Shown here: positions 25,175-33,730 of the stretch, piece after piece
Layout of the letters: each line of letters begins with the position of its first letter
How positions within the stretch are numbered: the first letter of the stretch is position 1
Source: Amycolatopsis sp. WAC 01376
GTDB taxonomy: Bacteria; Actinomycetota; Actinomycetes; Mycobacteriales; Pseudonocardiaceae
Direction of reading: 5' to 3'
Length of the DNA stretch: 64,000 nucleotides
NCBI RefSeq assembly: GCF_003947415.1
Contig: NZ_QHKL01000003.1
Span: forward strand, 310,001 to 374,000
Made by a program: the position numbers and the translations under genes
The notes under the pieces: model-generated
The model's database searches: none
What the model was told of the DNA's origin: nothing
What the model saw: only the letters and a program-made list of their open reading frames with translations

Positions 25175-25267
25175 ACACCGCCACCTGCGCCGCCTGAGCC
25201 GGACCGCCGGCAAGGCGGAACTTTCGGACAGGAGACGGACGGGCCCGTGCACGGTACGGTCTGCGGC

Positions 25268-26344
25268 ATGGGCGCTGTCGAAAGCCACCTCCGGTTTGGT
25301 CTGGACCTCTATCGGGTGCTGGCGAGCCGCACGGAGAACGCGTGCTTCTCGCCGTACTCGATCGCGAGCGCGCTCGGCCTGGTGACGCAGGCCGCCAAGG
25401 GGAAGACCAGAGAGGAACTGATCGCGCTGCTCGGCGACCCGGACGAGCTCGCCGACCTCCTGGGCAAGGCCTCGTCGCTGCTCGACGACGGCCCCGAACT
25501 CGCGGTCGCGAACACGCTCTGGGCCTGGGACGGGCTGCCGATCGAGGATTCCTTCCGCGCGGAACTCGCCACCTGGCCGGGCGGGAAGGTCGAGAGCGCC
25601 CCGTTCGGCGACGATCCGGAGGCCGCGCGGCGGCTGATCAACGCCGATGTCGCCGAGGCCACCCGCGAGCTGATCCCCGAACTGCTGAAGCAGGGGACCG
25701 TCGCGCCGGACACCGTCGCCGCGATCGTCAACGCCCTGTATCTCAAAACCGCGTGGACCAATCCGTTCTCCGGTGACAACACCGCGCCCGCGGACTTCCA
25801 CGCGCCGTCCGGCACCCGTACGGTGCCGACGATGTGGCTCGAAAAACAGCTCGACCACACCCACGAGGACGGCTGGCAGGTCGTCCGCCTCGGCGCCGAG
25901 GGTGGGGTGGAGGCGGTCATCCTGCTGCCGGACGGCGATCTCGACGACGCCGAACTCGACGCGGGCAAGCTCGCGGTACTGCTGGACAACACGCGGTCCA
26001 AGACGATCGCCCTGTCACTGCCGAAACTCGACCTCGACGTCGACAGCCCGCTGACGGCGAAACTCCAGGATCTCGGTGTGCGCACGATGTTCACCGCCGC
26101 CGCCGACCTCACCGCGCTCGCCGACGACGACCGGCTCGAAGTGTCCGAGGTCGTCCACCAGTCCGTGCTGCGCATCGACGAACAAGGCCTCGAAGGCGCC
26201 GCCGCGACGGCGGTGCTGATGCGGCTGACGTCGCTCATCGTCGACGAACCCCTGGAAGTCGCCGTCGATCGCCCCTTCCTTCTGCTCGTCAGGCATGCCT
26301 CGACGGGTGTGATCTACTTTCTCGCCCGCGTTGTCGAGCCGTGA
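25268..26344 (+). CDS. Serpin-family protease inhibitor
   Basis: The 358-residue protein covers the full serpin fold: CFSPYSIASALGLV near the N-terminus, NALYLKTAW at 155-163, the hinge DEQGLEGAAATAV at 304-316 and the C-terminal signature DRPFLLLVRHASTGVIYFLARV. Small residues at hinge positions P12-P9 indicate an inhibitory serpin able to insert its reactive loop. The scissile bond is probably between residues 319 and 323 (RLTSL). No signal peptide is seen, so it acts in the cytoplasm or leaves by another route. ATG 25268 gives the family length. Confidence 0.93.
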   Translation: MGAVESHLRFGLDLYRVLASRTENACFSPYSIASALGLVTQAAKGKTREELIALLGDPDELADLLGKASSLLDDGPELAVANTLWAWDGLPIEDSFRAELATWPGGKVESAPFGDDPEAARRLINADVAEATRELIPELLKQGTVAPDTVAAIVNALYLKTAWTNPFSGDNTAPADFHAPSGTRTVPTMWLEKQLDHTHEDGWQVVRLGAEGGVEAVILLPDGDLDDAELDAGKLAVLLDNTRSKTIALSLPKLDLDVDSPLTAKLQDLGVRTMFTAAADLTALADDDRLEVSEVVHQSVLRIDEQGLEGAAATAVLMRLTSLIVDEPLEVAVDRPFLLLVRHASTGVIYFLARVVEP

Positions 26345-26353
26345 GGATGGTCA

Positions 26354-28156
26354 GTGAGTCTTTTCCAGGCTGAGGCGGCGGACGTGGAGGCCGGGAAGAC
26401 TCCCACGAGACCCCGCCGGTTCGCCGCCGCCGACGCCGCCATCATGGGCGGCTTCCTGCTGTTCGCCTTCCTGCTCTACAACGGGCTCTGGCTCGACCTC
26501 AAGGAGGGCTATCTCTGGAACAGCGCGTCGGACCAGAACCTGTGGGAGTGGTTCTTCTCCGTCACCGCGGACAACGTGCTGCACCTGAGGAATCCGCTCA
26601 GCTCGCATTTCCAGAATCATCCGCTCGGCGTGAACCTGATGGCCAACACGGCCATGCTCGGCATCGGCATCCCGCTGGCGCCGGTCACGCTCACCTTCGG
26701 CCCGACGGTCACCTGGGCCATCGCGCTCACCGGCGGTCTGGCCGGCACGGCGGCGGCCTGGTACTGGGTCTTCTCGCGGCATCTGGTCACCCACCGGGTC
26801 GGCGCGGCGATCGGCGGCGCGTTCGTCGGCTTCGCCCCGCCGATGATCTCGCACGGCAACGCGCATCCGAACTTCGTCGCGTGGTTCGTCCTGCCGTTCA
26901 TCGCGTTGCTGGTGTTCAAGATCGCGCGCGGCGAGCGTCCGGTGCGCAACGGGATCTTCCTCGGCCTGCTGGCGGCGTACCAGATCTTCCTCGGTGAAGA
27001 ACCGCTGCTGATCTTCGCGATGGCGTTCGCGATCTTCGCCATCGCCTACTTCGCGACGAACTACCGCGAGTTCCCGCCGATGGCGAAACCGCTGGGGATC
27101 GGTGTCGGCATCGGTGTCCTCGTGGCGCTCGTGCTGTGTGCTTTCCCGCTGTGGTGGCAGTTCTTCGGCCCGCAGAGCTATCAGGCGATCGAGCACGGCC
27201 CCGTCGGGAACGACACCGCCGCGTTCACCCGGTTCGCCACCCAGTCGGTCGCCGGGCAGCCGCAGGCCGCCGCGGACGTGTCGATGAACCGCACCGAGGA
27301 GAACGCCTTCTTCGGCTGGCCGTTGATCGTGCTGATGGTGGTGATCACCGCCTGGCTGTGGCGTGAGGTGTTCGCGCGGGCGCTGGCGATCTCGATGTTC
27401 GTGATGGCCTGGCTTTCCCTTGGCGTGCAACTGATCGTGGTGCACGAGGAGACCGGGATCCCGGGGCCGTGGAAACTCTTCTCCGAACTGCCCCTGTTCG
27501 AATCGCTGCTGGAATCGCGGCTCGCGATGGGCTGCATCCCGCTCATCGGCGCGTTGCTGGCGCTGGCGACCGAGCGTGTCTACGCGGTCGCGTCGCAACT
27601 GCCGGAAGTGCCGGGGGAGCGGCGATTCCCGTTGCGGCTGGTGTGGATCGGCGTCGTGATCGCGGTTCTGCTGCCGATCGCGCCGACGCAACTGATCGTG
27701 AAGGACCGGCCGCAGACGCCGCGGTTCCTCGCCGACGGGACCTGGCGAAGCTACGTCGCGCCCGGCGGGACCGTGGTACCCGTGCCGTTGCCGAGTTCCG
27801 GCGAATCCGAACCACTGCACTGGCAGATCGACGCGGGACTCGGCTACGCGATGCCGGAGGGCTACTTCGTCGGGCCCAGCGGCCCGGACGACAAACGCGG
27901 CCGTTACGGCGCCATCCAGCGGCCGACGTCGGTCATCTTCGACCAGATCAAGCAGACCGGCATCCCGGCGACGATCACCGAGTCGCAGCGGGAGCAGGCG
28001 CTGGAGGATCTGCGGTACTGGAACGCCGACGTGCTCGTGCTGATCCCGCGCGAGCACCAGGACGCCTTCCGGGCCACCGTCGACCTGCTGCTGCGGAAAC
28101 CCGCCGAGTTCGTCGACGGCGTCTGGGTGTGGGACGTGCGGACGATCACTCCCTGA
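26354..28156 (+). CDS. Polytopic membrane protein, probable GT-C-type glycosyltransferase
   Basis: The 600-residue protein has about 11-12 helices and a C-terminal soluble domain of ~150 residues. An acidic motif between the first helices (SASDQNLWEWFF) and the HPLGVNLMANTAMLG stretch fit GT-C enzymes that use lipid-linked sugars, where the first loop carries catalytic acids. The assignment is by topology and motif, not by a named family. GTG 26354 follows the serpin stop by nine bases, so the two are probably co-transcribed. Confidence 0.65.
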   Translation: MSLFQAEAADVEAGKTPTRPRRFAAADAAIMGGFLLFAFLLYNGLWLDLKEGYLWNSASDQNLWEWFFSVTADNVLHLRNPLSSHFQNHPLGVNLMANTAMLGIGIPLAPVTLTFGPTVTWAIALTGGLAGTAAAWYWVFSRHLVTHRVGAAIGGAFVGFAPPMISHGNAHPNFVAWFVLPFIALLVFKIARGERPVRNGIFLGLLAAYQIFLGEEPLLIFAMAFAIFAIAYFATNYREFPPMAKPLGIGVGIGVLVALVLCAFPLWWQFFGPQSYQAIEHGPVGNDTAAFTRFATQSVAGQPQAAADVSMNRTEENAFFGWPLIVLMVVITAWLWREVFARALAISMFVMAWLSLGVQLIVVHEETGIPGPWKLFSELPLFESLLESRLAMGCIPLIGALLALATERVYAVASQLPEVPGERRFPLRLVWIGVVIAVLLPIAPTQLIVKDRPQTPRFLADGTWRSYVAPGGTVVPVPLPSSGESEPLHWQIDAGLGYAMPEGYFVGPSGPDDKRGRYGAIQRPTSVIFDQIKQTGIPATITESQREQALEDLRYWNADVLVLIPREHQDAFRATVDLLLRKPAEFVDGVWVWDVRTITP

Positions 28157-28165
28157 CCGCGGGAC

Positions 28166-29305
28166 TCACGAGACCTTGTGCTCGTTGACCCACACCGTCC
28201 CGTAGTCGAGCCGTGTCGCGACTTCCACGGCGTGCTCCTCGTCCGTGCCCCACACCGATGCGCGCGAGCCGGGCGTCGTGGCGTTGGCGAGCCCGAGCGC
28301 TTCGTCCACTGTGGAGCATCGGACGACCGGCAGCACCGGGCCGAACTGTTCCTCGGCGACCACGCGCATCCCGTCGTGCGCCTCGGCGACGATCGCCGGG
28401 GCGAAGAAGTAGCCGGGTCGGTCGAGCGGTCCGCCGGTGACGATCCGCGCGCCGTCCGACCTGGCCTCCTCGGTGAGGCCGGTGACGCGGTCGTGCCGCG
28501 GCCGGTTGTTCACGGGGCCGATCTGCGTGCCGGGCGTCCGCCCGTCGCCGACCACGACCTTCGCCGCCGAGGCCGCGAGCGCCTCGACCACGCCGTCGTA
28601 CGCGGATCCGACGGCGTAGACCCGTTCGACCGCCGTGCACAGCTGCCCGCAATTGGTGAACGCGCTCCAGAACAGGCTTTCCGCGATGAGGGCAGGATCG
28701 GTGCCGGGGAGGACGATCGCGGGATCGTTGCCGCCCGGTTCCGGCGCCTGCCGTCGCAGTCCGGGCGTGGCGGCCAGCCGTTCGCCGAGCGGATCCCGTC
28801 CGGTGAGCACCGTCAGCACCCCCGGCGGCAGCACCTCCGCCAGCATCCGGCCCAGGTGCAGGGTGGTGAGCGGGGTATGCGGCGACGGTGTGAGCACTAC
28901 CGTGTCGCCCGCGGCGAACGACGGCGCGAGTTCCGCGGCGGCCAGTCGCACGGGAAAGCTCCACGGCGTGATCGCGGCGACCGGGCCGTGGCCGACGAGA
29001 AGCGATCCGGCCCGCGCACCGGCGAAGTACCGGAACCGCGCGGCGGCCTCGGCGAACTCCTCTTTGGCTTCCCGGAGCGGTTTCCCCTGCTCCTCGGTCA
29101 GCACGGGGGCCAGCACCGGCGCGGCCTCCTCGACGACGACCGCGCACGACATCAGCGCCGCGTGCCGATCCGAGACTCGCCAGGCGGGCCAGGCCCCGAC
29201 GGCGGCGCGTACCGCTTTGTCGACATCGGCCGGGCCGTCGTCCGGGACGGTCGTGATCGGCCGCCCGGTCGCGGGATTCTCGACGGCGAGCCTCGGATGG
29301 TCCAT
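28166..29305 (-). pseudogene. Degenerate, shortened aldehyde dehydrogenase
   Basis: The 379-residue frame is clearly an aldehyde dehydrogenase (NCGQLCTAVERVY with Cys223; EPGGNDPAIVL with Glu189), but family members have about 450-490 residues. About 20 residues around the NAD-binding FTGS motif are missing between 184 and 187. The oxyanion Asn of PWNFP is Ser (TPWSFP) and the cofactor Lys of VVLKPSP is Thr. The last ~45 residues (the GGVKQSG region) are absent where the frame runs into the convergent gene. An intact frame with several lost catalytic features suggests decay or a new role. Confidence 0.7.
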
Positions 29306-29373
29306 GTGTTTCCTCCGGGGGAGAGTGCGGAGGGCTCGCCGGTTGTATCGAAGGAATCGCAGAGTGTGAGCGT

Positions 29374-29396
29374 ACCCTCATTGATCGAATGAGGGT
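29374..29396. promoter_or_regulatory. Palindromic operator candidate between divergent genes
   Basis: The arms accctcatt (29374-29382) and aatgagggt (29388-29396) are exact complements with a 5-bp spacer, located in the divergent promoter region of the ALDH-like gene and the CMD gene. No obvious cognate regulator gene is adjacent. Confidence 0.5.
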
Positions 29397-29445
29397 TCCG
29401 GCGAAAAGGCTAAATACTCCGCGTGGTCCACGTCACCGAAGCGCC

Positions 29446-29472
29446 TGTCACGTCTGCGCCGCCGGCCTCGTC
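29446..29472 (+). promoter_or_regulatory. Predicted ECF41 sigma-factor promoter
   Basis: The element tgtcacg (29446-29452), then 16 bases, then cgtc (29469-29472) matches the published ECF41 consensus (TGTCACA, 16 bp, CGTC) except for the last base of the -35 box. It lies 35 bases upstream of the CMD start, and the next gene but one is an ECF41 sigma factor, so the pairing is coherent. This is a sequence match, not an experiment. Confidence 0.75.
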
Positions 29473-29506
29473 CAGAGGGTGATCGCAACCGCACGAGGAG
29501 GACACC

Positions 29507-30073
29507 ATGCCGCGCATTCCCGCCGTCAAGACCGCCGAAGCCGGCTTCCTGCTGAAGCTGATCTACAAGTTCGCCGGCAAGCGCTTCGGTGCCGTCCCCG
29601 AGCCGATGGCCGTCTACGCGCACCACCCGGCACTGCTCCGGGCCAACGGCATGCACGAAATGCTGGCGGAAAAGGCCAGCAAGACGCTGCCCGCCAACGT
29701 GCGCGAGCTGGCCGTGTACCGCGTCGCGACCCAGCTCGGCTGCACGTGGTGCATCGACTTCGGGACCATGCTGCAACTGCACGAGGGGCTCGACATCGAA
29801 CGGCTGAAGAACATCGACGACTACGCGAAGTCGCCCGCCTTCACCGACCAGGAACGGCTCGGGCTCGCGTACGCCGACGCGATGACCGCGAGCCCGGTGA
29901 CCGTCACCGACGAGCAGGTCGCCGAACTGGAACGCGAGTTCGGCCGCAAGGGCGTCATCGAGCTGACCTACCAGATCGGGCTCGAGAACATGCGTGCCCG
30001 GATGAACAGCGCGCTCGACATCACCGCGCAGGGCTTCACCTCGGGCGACGCCTGCAAGATCCCGCTTCCCTGA
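29507..30073 (+). CDS. Carboxymuconolactone decarboxylase-family (AhpD-like) protein
   Basis: The 188-residue all-helical protein carries the redox motif GCTWCIDFG (Cys79, Cys82), as in AhpD-like peroxidase partners, rather than a true decarboxylase site. The ribosome binding site is GAGGAGG seven bases before ATG. Such CMD genes are the standard partner of ECF41 sigma factors, which is the case here (30131-31069, convergent). The likely role is oxidative or envelope stress. Confidence 0.9.
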   Translation: MPRIPAVKTAEAGFLLKLIYKFAGKRFGAVPEPMAVYAHHPALLRANGMHEMLAEKASKTLPANVRELAVYRVATQLGCTWCIDFGTMLQLHEGLDIERLKNIDDYAKSPAFTDQERLGLAYADAMTASPVTVTDEQVAELEREFGRKGVIELTYQIGLENMRARMNSALDITAQGFTSGDACKIPLP

Positions 30074-30078
30074 AACTC

Positions 30079-30130
30079 CCGCGTTTAGTCCTCTGAATGC
30101 GCCAGGGCGCATTCAGAGGACTAAACGCGG
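30079..30130. terminator. 24-bp perfect hairpin between convergent CMD and sigma genes
   Basis: The arms 30079-30102 and 30107-30130 are exact complements with a 4-nt loop. The core gtttagtcctctgaatgcg matches the 16870-16947 inverted repeat at 18 of 19 bases. It fills the entire space between two convergent stops, so it can terminate both genes. Confidence 0.75.
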
Positions 30131-31069
30131 TCAGGGGCCGACGCGGGTCCGCGCGGTGGTGAGCTTGTCCGGGTTCGCCATGTCGTAGATCGCCACGATC
30201 TTCCCGTCGCGGATGACGAACGCGTCGACGTGCTCGTCGAGCGCCCGGTAATCGGCGGAGGCCGCCTGCGGCGGGATGTACAGCCCGAGGTCGCCGTTGA
30301 CGAGCGCGACCCTTGCCTGCTCGATCCCGGCCGGGTCGTACATCCGCATGAGCCCCTGGAACAGCCGGGTGACCTTGTCGAATCCGGCGACCGTGTGCAC
30401 CGCCGTGCGCGCCTTGCCGCCGCCGTCGCCGACGAGGACGACGTCGGGGTGGAGGACCTCCGCCACCGCCTGGATGTCGCCGGTGAGCATCGCGGTCATG
30501 AACTTCTCGATGATCTGCTGCTGCTCGGCGAGCGCCGTCCGGGGCGGCGGATCGGCGTCGGCGACCGCGCGGCGGCCGCGGGAACCGTGCTGGCGCGCGG
30601 CCTCCGGCGTGCAGCCCAGGATCTCGGCGATCTCGCCGAACGGCACCGAAAACGCGTCGTGCAGGACGAACGCGACGCGCTGCTCCGGCGTGAGCCGGTC
30701 GAGGACCACCATCGCCGCCATCCGCATCCCGTCGTCGCGGACCGCGACGGTCAGCGGATCTTCCGACGACGGCGTGCCCAGCGGGCCGAGGACCGGTTCG
30801 GGCAGCCATTCGCCGACGTACCGTTCGCGGCGCACCACCGCGGACCGCAGCCGGTCGAGGCAGATCCGGCTGACGACGGTGGTCAGCCAGCCCTTGTGGT
30901 CCTCGATGGCCGAACGGCGGCGCTCGTCCAGGCCGCTCAGGCGCAGCCAAGACTCCTGGACCGCGTCCTCGGCGTCGGACAGCGTGCCCGTGAGCCGGTA
31001 CGCGACCGACACCAGATGAGGGCGCAGCGTGGCGAAGTTCCCGGCTAGTTCGTCCAGGGCGGTGCTCAT
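30131..31069 (-). CDS. ECF41-family RNA polymerase sigma factor (SigJ-like)
   Basis: The 312-residue protein has sigma-2 (YRLTGTLSDAEDAVQESWLRL) and sigma-4 (LTPEQRVAFVLHDAFSVPFGEIAEILGC) regions joined by the WLPEP linker, and a C-terminal SnoaL-like domain with DGGGK and NPDKL. The last three motifs define ECF41, where the C-terminal domain replaces an anti-sigma factor. ATG 31069 is chosen because the longer frame runs into the palindrome at 31107. It probably drives the CMD gene through the 29446 promoter. Confidence 0.93.
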   Translation of the reverse strand: MSTALDELAGNFATLRPHLVSVAYRLTGTLSDAEDAVQESWLRLSGLDERRRSAIEDHKGWLTTVVSRICLDRLRSAVVRRERYVGEWLPEPVLGPLGTPSSEDPLTVAVRDDGMRMAAMVVLDRLTPEQRVAFVLHDAFSVPFGEIAEILGCTPEAARQHGSRGRRAVADADPPPRTALAEQQQIIEKFMTAMLTGDIQAVAEVLHPDVVLVGDGGGKARTAVHTVAGFDKVTRLFQGLMRMYDPAGIEQARVALVNGDLGLYIPPQAASADYRALDEHVDAFVIRDGKIVAIYDMANPDKLTTARTRVGP

Positions 31070-31106
31070 TCCCCGAGTGTGCCGCACAGTGCTCCGTGAG
31101 CGGGAA

Positions 31107-31273
31107 CTAGGCCGTGTCCGGTAAGTCGGTTCGCGGTCTTCGCGCCCAGGTGGTTCCTGACGGCACGGGCGGATGCGCCCGAGTACGACCCGGTACGAGG
31201 GCGATCCGCTCGCACCGTCAGGAACCACCTGGATCACGAAGCCCATCGAACCGACTTACCGGACACGGCCTAG
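31107..31273. mobile_element. 167-bp MITE-like inverted repeat between the sigma gene and dnaG
   Basis: The first 27 bases (ctaggccgtgtccggtaagt, continuing cggttcg) are the exact reverse complement of the last 27, and the arms stay largely complementary for ~78 bp to a short centre near 31190. The outermost CTAG on both sides is consistent with a 4-bp (or TA) target duplication as in IS5-related elements. It has no coding capacity. It lies 38 bp from the sigma start and a few bases before the dnaG start, so it splits their promoter region. Confidence 0.7.
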
Positions 31274-31277
31274 AGTG

Positions 31278-33182
31278 ATGAGCGTGGCAGGACGGATTCG
31301 GGACAGCGACATCGCGGAGGTGCGCGAGCGCAACCGGATCGACGAGGTCATCGCGGATTACGTGGCCCTCCGCAACGCCGGCGGCGGCAGCCTGAAAGGG
31401 CTTTGCCCGTTCCACAACGAGAAGACCCCGTCGTTCAACGTGCGCCCCTCCCACGGCACCTTCCACTGCTTCGGCTGCGGCGAAGGCGGTGACGTGATCA
31501 AGTTCATCCAGAAGATGGACCTGATCTCGTTCGTCGAAGCCGTCGAGCGGCTCGCGGATCGCGCGGGGTTCCGGCTGACCTACGAAGGCGGCGGCGGAAG
31601 CGTCCAGCGGGATCGCGGCACCCGCGCCCGGCTGATCGAAGCGCACCGCGCGGCCCAGGAGTTCTACGCCGAGCAGCTGCTCACCCCGGACGCGCGTGCG
31701 GCGAGGGACTTCCTGTCCGAACGGGGTTTCGACGCCGCCGCCGCGCAGACGTTCGGCTGCGGATACGCGCCCGCCGGCTGGGACAAGCTCACCAAACATC
31801 TGCTCAACCGCGGCTTCGAAGTCAAGGAACTGCTCACCGCCGGGCTGGCCAAGGAAGGCCAGCGCGGGCCGATGGACCGGTTCAACCGGCGGCTGCTCTG
31901 GCCCATCCGCGACGTCGGCAACGAGGTGGTCGGGTTCGGCGCGCGGCGCCTGTACGACGACGACCGTGTCTCGGCGAAGTACCTGAACACCGCGGAATCG
32001 CCGATCTACAAGAAGTCGCAGGTCATGTTCGGCCTCGATCTGGCCAAACGCGAGATCGCGAAGCGGCACCAGGTCGTCGTCGTCGAGGGCTACACCGACG
32101 TGATGGCGATGCACGCCGCCGGGGTGCCGACGGCCGTGGCGTCGTCGGGCACGGCGTTCGGCGAGGACCACATGAAGGTCCTCCGGCGGCTGATGATGGA
32201 CGACGACGCCTTCCGCGGCGAAGTGATCTTCACCTTCGACGGTGACGAAGCCGGCCAGAAGGCGGCGTTGAAGGCCTTCGAGGGCGACCAGACCTTCGCC
32301 GGGCAGACCTACATCGCGGTCGCCCCCGACGGCATGGATCCCTGTGAACTGCGGCTCGCCAAGGGCGACACCGCCGTGCGCGACCTGGTCGCGCGGCGGA
32401 TCCCGCTGTTCGAATTCGCGATCAAGAGCATGCTCAAGGGCTTCGACCTCGACTCCGTCGACGGTCAGGTCGCGGCACTGCAGAAGACCGTCCCGATGGT
32501 CGCGGGCATCAAGGACCGCGCCAGCCGCGACGGCTACGCGTCGAAACTCGCCTGGTGGGTCGGGTGGCAGGACGCGGCACAGGTGGTGAACCGGGTCCGC
32601 GGCAGCGCGGGTGCCATGGCGAAACGCTCCACGACGATCGAGGTCCGGCGGCCGGCCACGGGGGCCACGGCCACCGCCGAGGAGGATCTGCCACGCCCCG
32701 CGCCCGGCGATCCGCGGTTCATCGCGCAGCGCGAGGCGCTCAAGGCGGCCCTGCAGCAGCCGATGCTCGCCGGGGCGGAGTACGACGCGCTCCCCGAGGA
32801 CGCGTTCACCCATCCGGTTTACGTCGCCATCCACAAGGCGTTGCTGTCCGCCGGGGGAGCGGGTTCCGGGCTGACCGGGCCATCCCTGCTCGACGCGGCC
32901 GTCCCGCACTGTCCGCAAGGGACGGTGCGGCGAGTGCTCAGCGAACTTTCGGTGGAACCGTTGCGTGCCAAGGGCGAAGTCGACTCGCGCTACATTTCCG
33001 CGCAGCTCGCGGCGGTGCAGGAAAGCCTGGTCGCCCGCCAGATCAACGAGATCAAGTCGAAGCTCCAGCGGCTTTCGCCGGTCGAGGCGCCGGACGACTA
33101 CCGCGCGCTGTTCGGCGACCTCGTCGCGCTCGAGCAGTACCGGAAGGCGCTGAAGGAACAGGCCATCGGCGGATTGGACTGA
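31278..33182 (+). CDS. dnaG: DNA primase
   Basis: The 634-residue protein has the CHC2 zinc finger (CPFHNEK with Cys43 and His46; FHCFGCGEGG with Cys64 and Cys67), the primase core, a TOPRIM domain (VVVVEGYTDVMAMH, then FTFDGDEAGQKAA) and a C-terminal helicase-binding domain. It makes RNA primers for replication. The start at ATG 31278 (MSVAGRIRDSD) is preferred; an in-frame extension to 31173 would encode palindrome sequence. The MITE ends five bases upstream, so dnaG transcription may start within or beyond the element. Confidence 0.96.
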   Translation: MSVAGRIRDSDIAEVRERNRIDEVIADYVALRNAGGGSLKGLCPFHNEKTPSFNVRPSHGTFHCFGCGEGGDVIKFIQKMDLISFVEAVERLADRAGFRLTYEGGGGSVQRDRGTRARLIEAHRAAQEFYAEQLLTPDARAARDFLSERGFDAAAAQTFGCGYAPAGWDKLTKHLLNRGFEVKELLTAGLAKEGQRGPMDRFNRRLLWPIRDVGNEVVGFGARRLYDDDRVSAKYLNTAESPIYKKSQVMFGLDLAKREIAKRHQVVVVEGYTDVMAMHAAGVPTAVASSGTAFGEDHMKVLRRLMMDDDAFRGEVIFTFDGDEAGQKAALKAFEGDQTFAGQTYIAVAPDGMDPCELRLAKGDTAVRDLVARRIPLFEFAIKSMLKGFDLDSVDGQVAALQKTVPMVAGIKDRASRDGYASKLAWWVGWQDAAQVVNRVRGSAGAMAKRSTTIEVRRPATGATATAEEDLPRPAPGDPRFIAQREALKAALQQPMLAGAEYDALPEDAFTHPVYVAIHKALLSAGGAGSGLTGPSLLDAAVPHCPQGTVRRVLSELSVEPLRAKGEVDSRYISAQLAAVQESLVARQINEIKSKLQRLSPVEAPDDYRALFGDLVALEQYRKALKEQAIGGLD

Positions 33183-33184
33183 GC

Positions 33185-33697
33185 ATGGGCTGGCTGCGTC
33201 ACCTGCTGGGTGACCGTGTCCCGGCGGATTTCGACGGCACACTGGACGACGGCGAGCACGTCGTCGGGAGCGCGGCCGTCGAGGGCGGCGGATACCTGCT
33301 GGTGACGGCGCTGGGGTTGTGGATTCCGGGGCCGCGCAGGGTCGGCTGGCATCTGGTCGGCAAGGCCGCGTGGTCGGACGGGGTGCTGACCCTGACCGAG
33401 TCCGAGGAGACCGGGACCGCGGGGAAGGCCGTGCTGCTGGCCGACAAGACCCCGATCCGGTTCCGGCTCGCCCGGCCCGGCAAGGTCCCGCTCCTGGTGC
33501 GGCAGCGGGTCGACGGCTCGGTCCGCGGGCGGCATCGCAAGGACTTCGGGACCGGCGGAGCGTGGTTCGTCGAGCGCAAGGTCCCCGGCCAGGACGGCAC
33601 GGTGCTGCAGGTGCGGCCCGATCCGGGCACGGACGCCGACGTGGTCAAGGCGATCGCCGAGGAAGCGGCCGAGAAACTGGCGAAGCCCCACGGCTAG
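33185..33697 (+). CDS. Conserved protein of unknown function downstream of dnaG
   Basis: The 170-residue, beta-rich soluble protein (MGWLRHLLGDRVPADFDGTL...) has repeated strands with many Gly, Val and Arg and no recognisable active site; the C-terminus is helical (VVKAIAEEAAEKLAK). It starts two bases after the dnaG stop, so it is co-transcribed. I do not recognise a family. Confidence 0.75.
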   Translation: MGWLRHLLGDRVPADFDGTLDDGEHVVGSAAVEGGGYLLVTALGLWIPGPRRVGWHLVGKAAWSDGVLTLTESEETGTAGKAVLLADKTPIRFRLARPGKVPLLVRQRVDGSVRGRHRKDFGTGGAWFVERKVPGQDGTVLQVRPDPGTDADVVKAIAEEAAEKLAKPHG

Positions 33698-33730
33698 CAG
33701 TACGCTCGTACTGTATCGCTGGGAGGCGCC

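Larger units (their letters stand above)
24825..25267. other. 443-bp gap after dgt with three stacked inverted repeats
   Basis: No gene is visible. The gap holds hairpins at 24878-24932, 24941-24965 and 25087-25174 (listed separately) and then the serpin promoter. The last ~90 bases before the serpin ATG contain no further symmetry that I can see. Confidence 0.6.

Noticed and set aside
22506..25184. 892-codon minus-strand open frame
   Set aside because: It is the antisense shadow of the response regulator, ydcF-type gene and dgt, which have recognisable domains on the + strand.
31070..31246. N-terminal extension of the ECF41 gene
   Set aside because: It runs through the palindrome; the sigma-2 region begins just after ATG 31069.
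31173..31277. N-terminal extension of dnaG by 35 codons
   Set aside because: The extra sequence is part of the 167-bp palindrome and has no homology to DnaG.
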